This document shows, in pieces, positions 35,735 through 45,334 of a stretch of DNA of 64,000 nt; position 1 is the first letter of the stretch, and each line of letters begins with the position of its first letter. Source of the DNA: Plantago elongata (lineage: Eukaryota; Streptophyta; Magnoliopsida; Lamiales; Plantaginaceae); the NCBI GenBank assembly GCA_036897095.1, contig JAYMSP010000154.1, positions 1 to 64,000 on the forward strand. Direction: 5' to 3'. A program made the position numbers and the translations under genes. The notes under the pieces are model-generated. The model was not told the DNA's origin. It saw only the letters and a program-made list of their open reading frames with translations, and made no database searches.

Positions 35735-36130
35735 GGGTTGATTGGCATACGATTCTAGTGCTACTCGAATTAAGTTTTGCTAGTTTTGTGTTTGGATTCC
35801 AATCCAAATTGGAGTAATCGAAATGTCCTTACTATTACCTAATTTTTCTCCAGCCTCGTTCTCTCTCCCTTATTCCCAAACAAATTATTCTAATACTACA
35901 ATTCATAAATATAACCAATCATTTCATTACAACAAACTTAAAAATCAATTATTAACCAATCAAACTATCACATCTTACTTACACCAATTATTATTCTCTT
36001 ACACAACCTATATAACAAACCTATAATATCCTATACAATTATAATTTTATACAACACATTAATTTTAACAATCCAACTACAATTTAATCACCTTTCATCC
36101 ATTCAAACTTCAACTTTCATCTGATGTGAT
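35735..36130. mobile_element. MITE-like remnant related to 54174-54423
   Basis: It begins GGGTTGATTGGCATACGATTC and contains AACCTATATAACAAACCTATAATATCCTATACAATTA and CAACTACAATTT. These match in order the interior of the GGGGCTGATTG-ended MITE at 54174-54423. The right end is not clear here. Confidence 0.55.
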
Positions 36131-36231
36131 ATCAGAAAAACTAAGCCGTTTAAATATTTCTCATTCTATTTAAGTAAATTTAGAATCATACAAGTACCTT
36201 CATTGGAATGATATGCTTGGTTCCATATCAA

Positions 36232-36320
36232 TTTTTTTCTTTTTGAAACAGTTAAAGGTAATTCGAATTCTCGACTTATTCATAGAAGGGTAAGCGACTT
36301 ACCAATTGAATTACACTTCG
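36232..36320 (-). mobile_element. Short tRNA-derived SINE with exact 15-bp target duplication
   Basis: An 89-bp insertion lies between two perfect copies of TTGGTTCCATATCAA (36217-36231 and 36321-36335). On the minus strand it reads tRNA-like: GTAATTCAATTGGTAAG as A box, then GAATTCGAATTACC as B box, ending in a poly(A)-like tail. The exact duplication suggests a fairly recent insertion. Confidence 0.82.
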
Positions 36321-36335
36321 TTGGTTCCATATCAA

Positions 36336-37312
36336 ATTGAATGTGTAAGTTTGATTCTATCTATATTTAGCGGTTGGTTTTGACATTAAAGTGACAAAAA
36401 ATACAAATGAACCCCACCATCAATTACTCTTACATTCTATCGGGAAAATATTTAACAAAATTAGGTTATGAAAATACACGTCATGGACCTTCACAATATA
36501 ATGTTGGTAAATATTTTACCTGTGTTAGTCAAACTCGACCTTTAAAATTACAGGAACGTCAAATGTGGCATTTGATCACAACCGTGGAGTGCTAGTTTAT
36601 TAGATAGAAGCTCGATAAACTCATTTTTAAAATATAATTATTATGTAAAAACCTAGTTGATAACTTACAAGTTAAATGTAATTTTATATGATAATCCGAT
36701 TTAAGTAGTATATGAAAATAAACTCCTAACATATTTATTTTTATATTTTGTATGTACTCAGTGTCTATATTTAATAAATCAACAAGCTTATGAAATAATT
36801 AGTTTACTAAATACATATATAAATTTAAAATCAATAACTTCGTGCTTTGGGATTTATATAAAATTACAACTCTCGAACTTTTAAAAATTAACATGTACAA
36901 GTTAATAGCAAGGCATGTATAAACAAATTTAGTCATATATCTATGTAGGTGCTAGGTGTGACAAGTTCCTCATCTGAATTTCGACTACGAAATAAATTAT
37001 AAATACACAATATGGTTTTCAGAATTTTTTATTAAATATATAGGCACTAGAAAATGTTATCACGATACACGTGTTAGTGCTATTTTAACGTTTTCCATCT
37101 TCCAATTCGTTTTTATTACATGCACGATAGAAATACAAAAAATTATTAAGAAAATATTATACGTACACACAACTTTAATTTAAGGATTTAATATATAATT
37201 TAATATAAAACAACAATAATTTAACCCGCTCGAACTTAAACCGATATAGTTAACCCTTGCATACAGTTATTATTAATTCAAAGATTGAATACTACATCCC
37301 AAAACATGATTA
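36336..37312. other. Intergenic, downstream of the defensin gene
   Basis: AT-rich with no supported gene. The defensin 3' UTR should lie at its right edge. Confidence 0.5.
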
Positions 37313-37682
37313 TTAACAACGTCTTAGGCAGATGCATTCAGTTTTTTGGAATCCCCGACAGTCACCCCCCCAGAATCCCTCAGCTTGACAAACAAAGGCA
37401 CATTCGCTGGAGTTGTGGCATTTTCCCGGATAACGTTCGCTCGGAAGCTCACACCTCTCCACCACCACTCTTGGTTCTATATGTCAATACATAGGTAACA
37501 ATAATTATTTAAATGTTGAGTACAATTGAAACTATATTAAGTACCATTATAAGCGAGGTTATAAATAAAATATAATCGATTTGTATTAAAGGGACGATAC
37601 TTAATTAAATGGTATATGAGAGCTCACCGGTGTCGACCAATAAAAGCAAGAGAGCAAACAACACAGACCAGAGGCGACCCAT
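37313..37682 (-). CDS. Plant defensin, two exons (72 aa)
   Basis: A secreted cysteine-stabilised antimicrobial-type peptide. Exon 1 is 37628-37682 and exon 2 is 37313-37476, joined by a GT-AG intron of 151 bp that splits the codon after MGRLWSVLFALLLLLVDT. A single intron at the end of the signal-peptide region is the usual defensin gene structure. The mature part has eight cysteines with spacing C-x10-C-x5-C-x3-C-x9-C-x7-C-x-C-x3-C, including the CxxxC plus CxC pairing motif and a GDC gamma-core. It ends RRC then stop, so there is no acidic C-terminal propeptide (class I). A TATA box lies at 37742-37749. Neither exon stands out as a long open frame, which is why it is easily missed. The ligand or target organism is not predictable. 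Confidence 0.93.
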
Positions 37683-37741
37683 ATTGTTTAGCAACTTTAT
37701 TATGTGAGTTTATGTTGTGATAGGAAAGGTACATAATGGGG

Positions 37742-37749
37742 TATTTATA
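37742..37749 (-). promoter_or_regulatory. TATA box of the defensin gene
   Basis: TATAAATA on the minus strand, 60 bases before the start codon, predicts transcription starting ~30 bases upstream of the ATG and a short leader. Confidence 0.7.
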
Positions 37750-37755
37750 AGGGTT

Positions 37756-38344
37756 AAGAGTCTATCTAAAACGATGGAAATTCTAATAAAAGAGAATTAA
37801 CGAAAGGATCTGCATGGTTTGAGGAGTTTATATGAAAAGAAAGGAAATTTGAGGAATACATTAATTTTGAGAAGAGAAAGTTAAATGTAAAGATTGAAAA
37901 CTTGTGAAAGAAAAAAACGTCTATTTTAAGTTGATAATATATGTTATTTTGGATTTTAAAATTCTTATAAATGTATTTTATTATGACATTTGTCAAATTT
38001 TGAATGATAAACTAAACTTAATACCAGAGTGGTACTACAATTAGCCAAGCATATTTTTCTTACACTCACCTTGAGTAGAAAAAAGGAAAAAATAAATAAA
38101 TATACTTACCGTTAATAAAAGAACGGAAAACTAAAGATCCTCCATTAAAAAATCAACGGAACTCAATTCAAATATCACACTCGGTGGCTAATTCTAAATC
38201 TATCCATTTTGATTTAATTTTAAGAACCAAATCAAGTTAGTTAATGTTGATCGAAACTATAATAAAATTATAGAAGTACACATCCAACTAATTCATCAAT
38301 ACTCAAAACAAACACGTTGCGTATACAGATATCCAGCCTCTGAG
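37756..38344. other. Defensin upstream region
   Basis: AT-rich promoter-side DNA, no other gene seen. The gypsy fragment follows. Confidence 0.45.
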
Positions 38345-38714
38345 ACCTACCCAAAAAACCAAAGGTTGAAGAAAGAAGTTGGCACCCGAAGGGAAGTTCC
38401 GCGAAGTACATATTATCGAAAGTCACCAGAATTGGACCCGACCTCGACATAACAACATAAACCCAGCTCATCACTTTCCTACGTAACAACACATATGTGT
38501 TTGCATGGACGGCAGGCGACCTCACGAGAATTGACCAGAACATCATGGTGCACAATCTGAATATGGATCCTACGGCAAAACCCATTTGCCAAAAGAAGAG
38601 GAACCACGGGCCAACCTATGCCGAAATAGTTTGGATAGAGGTAGAAAAGTTGTTGAAAGTATGTGTTGGTCCAGATAACGACAAAGTAAAAGACTATTGG
38701 AGGGAGGGTGAATA
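38345..38714 (+). pseudogene. Ty3/gypsy polyprotein fragment (start of reverse transcriptase)
   Basis: The plus strand encodes VTRIGPDLDI, a stop, then QLITFLRNNTYVFAW and further on HNLNMDPTAKPICQKKRNHGP and EVEKLLKV. This is the order found just before and at the beginning of gypsy reverse transcriptase (FAW..D..GID, H.LN.DP..KP..QK.R, EV.KLL). There is one in-frame stop and the frame ends soon after KLLKV, with the catalytic YxDD region missing. It is a dead remnant; the RNase H part of a similar element lies at 41234. Confidence 0.75.
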
Positions 38715-40986
38715 GTCTTTTTAATTTTTTGTCGATAAACACGATTTCTCATATACTTGTAGGTATCTGATACTTAATAATCAAAGAGCGAAAGACTTAG
38801 TCGACATGAGTTTGTGCTTGGTGTAATAAATGTGTGTGTGAGTTGCTGAAAGATAAATACGTAAAGTAAATAACACAACAAGTGCAGTGGTATCTGGAGA
38901 TGGCGTAATCATCCAACTAATCCACTCCGGCCTTTCTGAGACCTGGAATTCATTAGAACAAACAATTGAATTCTCCTTACAATAATTCTATAAGATTCCT
39001 AAAACAAATGGTTCCCAATCAAATGTCCCCCCTGAGTTGTTCTCTAGATCCACGAGTCAATTACTTCATGTACTCAAGATAACCTTGGAGTTATTCCTTG
39101 AATTCTCAAACGAGGTACTTAATTTATGTATTCCACACATGTGTAAGTGTTGGTCATTATGTTTGTCAAGTAAGCTTCTTATATAACTTTGTAGTTATAT
39201 CCAGAGAGCTTGGAAGAACAAAGTCAACTTAATACACACTTATTCCATGTAAGGTAGTTTGCTCTTTACTGGTCCAAATTTATATGATTTGTTCAAGAGA
39301 ATGAATGCTTAGATAGTAATCTAAAGATTCAACTCTTTCACAAATGACAATACTTGTTGAAGGATCAGGACACTTAGATCTACTAGTGATTCTTCGAGCT
39401 TTATTTGGTCTCAACAGTAAAATTTTGAAGAATGATAGTGAGATGCTTGAGAGAATACTTGCTTGAAAGTTAGATTATGAGCGTAATTCGTATGTATATT
39501 TATCAGCTTCTAAGTGTTGATATTTAAAGATAATTTGAAAGTCGTTTGAATAGTATCCGTTAGACATATTTCAAATTCAATCCGGTCATTTCTTGAAATT
39601 AGTACTATCATGCGTAACTCTCTTTTCAGAGAGTTCTGCAAAAAATAGAGACATTTATGTCCGAGTAATAAACGCATTGTACTATATTTCGTCATGTAGT
39701 CTCAAGAGATGTATGTAGTGTAAGAATCCGTATTTTTATTTTATTTATAATATGATTTTAAAGTTAATATTTTGTAGTGGATTACGCCTCTTGATATCTT
39801 TATAACTTAATTTTCTGATTTCTAGGCACGAGCCTATATACTAAACTATATAAATTTTAAAAAAAAAACCTTTCTTCTGAAATTTCTAGCCGGCAACTTG
39901 CTTCTCTTTATCTTCATATTTTTACCGCCGCAGCTCCATTGTCGAGCCTTGACCCAAGTTGATATCTTTAATTCATGAAATCATGCAGACATTATCCTTG
40001 TTTCTCTTTTACCGTGGCATGCCACGAAACCATCATCATCAAAATTTTCCACACTAATCATCAATTCTTCATTATGAATTCAGCTTGCACAAAATTGTTA
40101 GGTTGGTGACATAATTTTGACGTCATCTTATATTATTTTATTTCCTATGTTTATTATATTTAATTTGGATTTCTTACATTGTAGTGGTGATCGGTTTTAA
40201 AGTTTTCGAGGCGGGTTGATTGTGATTCAGTGATTTAGCTAGGTTAAGTCGTATTCGAGTTGACTTTCAGATAATATGAATTTTCTAACATTTTTGCTTA
40301 TATATTTTCAGTATATAAAAGTATACGTATAATTTTACAATTTATAAATAACTAATGATTATTATATCATATTAAGGGACTTGTATAATATTCTTTTAAA
40401 AGAGGATTAAGTATGAATTCCCTAAAGTATGTTTTTCTGATGCATGTTGTGTGTGATAAAAATATATTTATGATAAATGGAGATAATAAATGTTTTTTGA
40501 GCTCACAGTTTTTGGTTATGAATTTTGGGCCCGTCTCTGATGATTTTGGCTTTCTGGCTGTGTTCCTTTAGCGGAGAACTTTATGTATTTGTGTTTTAGA
40601 CGCTCTGAATTACCTTTCAAACTATTTTGTAAATTAACTTAATTGATGAGGCTTCGTCTTGGCGAGCCCATCTCACGATAGATGGCTGGTCGCGCCAAAG
40701 GATTTTGGTTTTGAGGCGTGACATGTAGTTTTATGAGGCTTGACATGTTCATTCTCTTATAAACTTGTTGTCTCTGAAACCTATTTGTAACTTTGTTTTG
40801 AAAAACAAATATAACTAGAAATAATGTTTCTGGAAACAACTATCTGAGGAGACTTTCCTCCTTTGTATTCTGATACCTTTGTTCAAAAAGTTCTTATTGA
40901 ATTATGACTCCTTTGCTCGGATGCCTCCTTCTTGGTCTTCTTCGAAATAAATAAAAATTACATTCAGATACCTAACATCCTAATAT
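38715..40986. other. Gene-free DNA between gypsy remnants
   Basis: No coding region. Around 38860-38900 the phrase GATAAATACGTAAAGTAAATAACACAACAAG resembles sequence I associate with plant retrotransposon ends, but boundaries and repeats were not found. Probably nested, decayed transposable-element DNA. Confidence 0.4.
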
Positions 40987-41221
40987 ATTACAAAAAACTG
41001 AGCCTTTAACGACGGATTTATCCATCGTTAAAGGCTCACCGATCCGACGGATGCCCGTTATTAAAACGGGCGTCGTTAGAACTCTAACGATGGACGAATT
41101 GTCCGTCGTTAGTGGTTTTATCCGTCGTTAGACTACTAATGGATAAAACTATCCATATCTAACGACGGATAATTCCTTCCGTCGTTAAACTTAACGACGG
41201 ATTGAAATTATCCGTCGTTAA
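40987..41221. mobile_element. CACTA-like transposon terminal fragment
   Basis: After a degenerate CACTACAAAAAA-type start (ATTACAAAAAACTG), about ten copies of TAACGACGG / CCGTCGTTA occur in both orientations, several as hairpins such as TTTAACGACGGATTTATCCATCGTTAAA. Subterminal arrays of this type are typical of plant CACTA ends. Only one end is present and no transposase. Confidence 0.65.
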
Positions 41222-41233
41222 GGAGAATTAGGG

Positions 41234-41836
41234 AAGTGGAACGTCAAACTTAGTGAGCACACGATTAACTTCCAGGTCCTCGCCGCAAGGAAGGTCCAAG
41301 TCTTGGTTGATTTCCTCGTGGACTATCTGATGAAGATCCATCCCGCGAAACTAGAGTCTCTAGAAGAAGGAGATATTATCCCCAAAGATAAAATCTTTAT
41401 TGTCTCCGAAGAACTACGCGACGATTGTTGGGAATTGTTCGTAGATGGCTCTACCTCCCTAGGCGCAGGGGTATACCTCAAGAGTCCCAACGAAGCAGAA
41501 ATGGAATATGCAATTCGATTGAACTATCAAGTTAGAAACAATGGGGCCGATTACGAGGTGTTGTTGGTTGGCTTAACCATGGCGAAGTCCGTTATGGCAA
41601 CAAAAGGTAACGCATACACAAACTCACAGTTGGTCGCTTTACAATTTTTTATTTTTTATTTTTTGGAGGGGGGGAGGGGGGGTTCGAGGCGAAATACCCT
41701 GTCACAATACTTAGAAACTTGAAAACTTTGGCCCCCGAAATCGAGGAACAAGCTAATCAAGTTTCCCCGAACCAAGAATGATGTTGCCAACGCCTTGGCC
41801 AAATTTGCCCTTGCCTCTTGTGCAATTGACACGTGA
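41234..41836 (+). pseudogene. Ty3/gypsy (Tat-like) RNase H-region fragment
   Basis: A continuous frame from 41234 encodes KWNVKLSEHTINF, VLVDFLVDYL and then WELFVDGSTSLGAGVYLKSP and NNGADYEVLLVGLTMAKS. This matches the linker and the additional RNase H domain found in Tat/Ogre-lineage gypsy elements (DG..N..GAG..L.SP, NN.AEYEAL..GL..A). After ~41640 a T-rich and G-rich low-complexity insert interrupts it. Another in-order piece follows at about 41757-41836 (KFPRTKNDVANALAKFA), matching the IPR..N..ADALA motif. The active domain is broken and the element is not functional. Confidence 0.78.
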
Positions 41837-42700
41837 AGTGTCATTCTAATGACCACAAATACTCCATTTATTCAAGAGAACAAACTAGTCTTGCTCGTGC
41901 AAGATGACTCCGAGAATTGTAGCTGCACATGATAACTTACCAACTGCTCAATTGGAAGCCCGGAAGAGCACATAATTTCTACCTTAACCAGGATAACCTA
42001 TACAAACGATCGTTTGAGGGGCCATGATGAGTTGGTTTTGAACCTCCTCATAGTCTTTTTCACCACCTTTTATTGTCTTTGAGTTCAGTTTCTATTGTTT
42101 TATTAGAGTCTTTTTACTTGTTTCGTTTGTGGATTTCACAGGTACTAGGCGGAAACACATCAATTGAAGGCAAACAGAGTGTATTTTATGTAGACTTGAA
42201 AGATATGGACAATGCCTTGTATGGTTGTTAGAAGTGGATCGGTGAAGCCGAAATACCAAGAAACGGAGTTGAAACAAGCGAAATCCAGCAAAAGAAGCAA
42301 AAATAAGCCACAATGTCATCTTCGTAATTTGAAGAAGTCAACTACGTCACGGCCAGTGAAGAACACCACCGCGTCGCGTTGCGATAGCTCTTTTCGCAGG
42401 CTTATTTCGGTGTTTTCCTTCCTAAAATTGAATTTTGGGCCCGTTTTGCCCTAATTAATTATTTTTCTTTATTTTCTATAAATACTCTAATCTTCTACAT
42501 GTGATTTATAATTCCATTCCCTATAACTCAATCATAGAGAACATGACAGAGATTTAACGGGCAAAGATCATTTTGTGATCCTAACCTTGATTATTCTTCT
42601 TATTGAAGACTAATTTACATCATTGAAATGTGATTTCCACACTTTACAAGTTTGGATTCAATTTCGTTCTTCAGTTTCTAAAGAAAAAATAACAAGATAG
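41837..42700. other. Possible retroelement LTR-like DNA before the glutaredoxin gene
   Basis: No gene. A GGGCCCGTTTTGCCCTAATTAATT stretch followed by CTATAAATACTCTAATC near 42430-42490 has promoter-like character of the sort seen in LTRs, and it follows a gypsy fragment. No terminal repeats were found, so this is only a suggestion. Confidence 0.35.
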
Positions 42701-42723
42701 GCATATACAATTATAGCAAGGTA

Positions 42724-43110
42724 TCACAGCCACAAGGCTCCAGCTTGTTTCAACAACGGATTCAACTCTCCGGCAATATGAGCTGCCATAAGCCTATCCA
42801 ACCCTCCAAACCACTTGCCACCAATGAACACCGCCGGAAACTGCACACTGTGCCCTTCATCGAGCTCCGAAATAGCCGAATCCAAATCTTTCCCGTCCAC
42901 CTCATACACGTACGGGTTTGCACCTAGGCCTTGGAGCAAGCACTTGACAACAATGCCTAGGCAGCAACCCCTTCGAATGAAAACCGTCGCAGCATTTTCG
43001 CGGATTATCTGCTTCAAATCATCCGTCTTGCATCCATCCTTGGAAACAAGTAGGTGTGTGTTTTTCAGGGATGAATGGTGGTATTTTCGGAATGGAATTG
43101 CTTCTTGCAT
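42724..43110 (-). CDS. CC-type (ROXY) glutaredoxin, GRXC9-like
   Basis: A 128-aa land-plant-specific CC-type glutaredoxin, the group that binds TGA transcription factors in development and defence. The sequence matches GRXC9-type features: RRGCC motif before helix 1, LGANPYVYEVD, QFPAVFIGGKWFGGLDRLMAAHI, and the C-terminal ALWL needed for TGA interaction in this family. The active site reads CCLG (residues 49-52), whereas CCMC or CCLC is what I recall for close relatives, so the second resolving cysteine is lost. The frame is open for 12 more codons to an ATG at 43146. I chose the ATG at 43110 because relatives begin MQ.AI and a TATTTAA at 43156-43162 would put transcription start downstream of 43146. 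There is no intron. Confidence 0.88.
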   Translation of the reverse strand: MQEAIPFRKYHHSSLKNTHLLVSKDGCKTDDLKQIIRENAATVFIRRGCCLGIVVKCLLQGLGANPYVYEVDGKDLDSAISELDEGHSVQFPAVFIGGKWFGGLDRLMAAHIAGELNPLLKQAGALWL

Positions 43111-43155
43111 AACTTGTTTTCTTGTAGTATAATGAGATTGTGTCAAGTGTACAAA

Positions 43156-43162
43156 TTAAATA
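43156..43162 (-). promoter_or_regulatory. Candidate TATA box of the glutaredoxin gene
   Basis: TATTTAA on the minus strand lies 46-52 bases before the preferred start at 43110, and only ~10 bases before the upstream in-frame ATG. This helps decide the start. Confidence 0.45.
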
Positions 43163-43327
43163 GACGTGTGGGTTGTTTTGTTGGGATAGATATGTGGTCA
43201 CATATTTATGCTTTAGAGAGCTACTAGGCACAGGGCGGCTTGGAAATATGTAAGGTATGACATAATGGGTTGTTGTTTGCTAGTTGTATTCAATTTTCAG
43301 CGGTCGAGGTCAGATATATATTCCATT

Positions 43328-43430
43328 CCATGACATCATTTTGAGTAATGTATGATGACATCCATCCATATATATCCATGGCATCACATTAAGTAATGTA
43401 TGACATCCATCCATGCTCCACATATATATG
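43328..43430. repeat. Two degenerate ~50-bp repeats upstream of glutaredoxin
   Basis: GACATCATTTTGAGTAATGTATGATGACATCCATCCAT is followed by GGCATCACATTAAGTAATGTATGACATCCATCCAT. Both copies lie ~200-320 bp upstream of the gene. Each carries TGACATC- and CATCCATCCAT-like words. Confidence 0.7.
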
Positions 43431-45334
43431 ATCAAATTTCAATAATATTATTTCACCACATGTGTAAACAGATTAAAATACATGTAGGAAGTTTTATTCG
43501 GGATGCTAAAAAAGTAAAAATTATAAATTGAAAATTAAATTTAACTCGAAGCAAGTATCATTACATTTGTGCATAAGAACTATACACCAAACTTAATAAA
43601 TGTTATATTCAATTTTAATACATGAAGTTTTTGAAACTGGACAAGTATTATGTTTCATATTGCACTATTCTTTAAGAATGTTTGGCCCGAGGTAGTTTAT
43701 CTAGTTGTATAGGATTCTCAGGGCATATACCGAACTATAAACAAAATTGATATACATAAAATATACTCTGCAATGTTACAAGATGGACTGAACATATTAT
43801 GTATGATAATTATGCATATTGAGGTATTAAAAAAGAAAAAACTAATATATAAGAAGATTAAACGGACAAACATTATATTTGTATGTTAAAATATAACATT
43901 ATAATATACTTATTTAAAAAAATAATAAAATGAAAATATTACCCATATCATTTAAAATATTATACATAAAACTAAAAATATAATTCCATCTCTCAAATTT
44001 TTCAATAATACTCTTCATCTAATACTTTGTTAAAAAAAGACAGCATATTGTTTGCATCCCCTTTTCTAAAAGAAAATGCATAGGGCGTGTCCGTAACTAT
44101 CACAAAATTGATTAAGTTTAGGGTCAAAACCATGTACTCTCTCCGTTCGAGGAAGCATTACTTGCTGATAATGACTGAGGAGTTGTAATTTTAACTGAAG
44201 TATTAATTCTTCGATCCCATCAAGGAGAATAAAGTAAGTAACTTCTTTAAATTACAATTCTTACCTTTTCACTTAATATCTTAACTTAAACAGATAACCA
44301 ACCGAGGATAAAATTAATTTTATATGAAATGTTAAAGTAATAATAAAAAATAAAAATGTAGGAAAACGTATATTTTTAGTGATAAAATTTGTAATTTTTA
44401 TGTAAAATTGATATTGTTTATTACCTCCTCCGATTAAATAAAAACTTCCTAAGCTTCAACTTTCCCTTAAATTAAAACAATTGCAATAAAATAATAATTT
44501 ATAAGAGGTATTATATTAGTAAAATTGTAATTAAATGATAAAATAAGAGAACGATAGAATGAAGTGAGAAAGAGAAATAATAAAAATTAATTAGTGGAAT
44601 GAACACTTTTCATTTCTAATATAACATCACAAAAAGAAAGATAGAAAGTCATTAAAAAAATGGAGGGATTATTTATTAGTGGTACAGTAACTTTCATTTT
44701 TAGTCACGTATAAAATTTAATAAGAGGATTAAAAGTGACAAATGTTAAAGTTTGATATTGGTACACTACTTTGGTTTGAAATACAAAATTAGGAGTCGGC
44801 ATCCCGTTTACTTGCCATTTAAGCCATCAAATTCGATGAATAAGCTCGCATGAACCATACGAGCAATCTACCCAACATTCCAAGTTCAGGTACTTCAAAC
44901 TGGTTTTACAGCCAAGATGATAAGACGGAACATAAAGGAAGACAGCATAAATCGGGAAGATAAGACATGGATTTTCACACAACCACAACCCACAGTTTCC
45001 CTATAATAAGATGCTATGGTTCTTTGAACTTGGCCCAACAATATCAGTTGCAGCTAAATATTAGCACTGGAAGTAACATTAACCATACATCAGACAAGAA
45101 TCCAATATCATTATTGCATCTCAAATCCCATGGTGCCGTATAATTCTAAATAACTTGCTGCAAAACAGAACACTAACAAGTTGACAATGGTAAAAACATT
45201 AAATGAAATTCAATGTGCCTCTTCTTGCAGATACAATAACGACATTGTTATTTGATGTCAACCTCAATAAGTCTGACACCTAAAACTTGAATTGATCCTC
45301 AGTAGACTACTAAAAAGGTTGTTCAGATGGTTTT
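43431..45334. other. Intergenic DNA between glutaredoxin and prohibitin
   Basis: AT-rich, no gene. The right ~350 bases (from ~44980) are probably the prohibitin 3' UTR and flank. Degenerate Stowaway ends occur at 44143 (TACTCTCTCCGTTCG) and 44425. Confidence 0.5.
44425..44672. mobile_element. Degenerate Stowaway-like MITE
   Basis: The left end ACCTCCTCCGATTAAATAAAAA is inverted at the right as AAAAAAATGGAGGGATTA. The interior is plain AT-rich DNA. Confidence 0.5.

Noticed and set aside
37285-37494. Plus-strand open frame of 69 codons
   Set aside because: It is antisense to defensin exon 2, whose cysteine pattern and splice sites explain the sequence.
42420-42540. Solo LTR with promoter near CTATAAATACTC
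   Set aside because: No TG...CA ends, target duplication or second LTR could be found, so it is left as a suggestion only.
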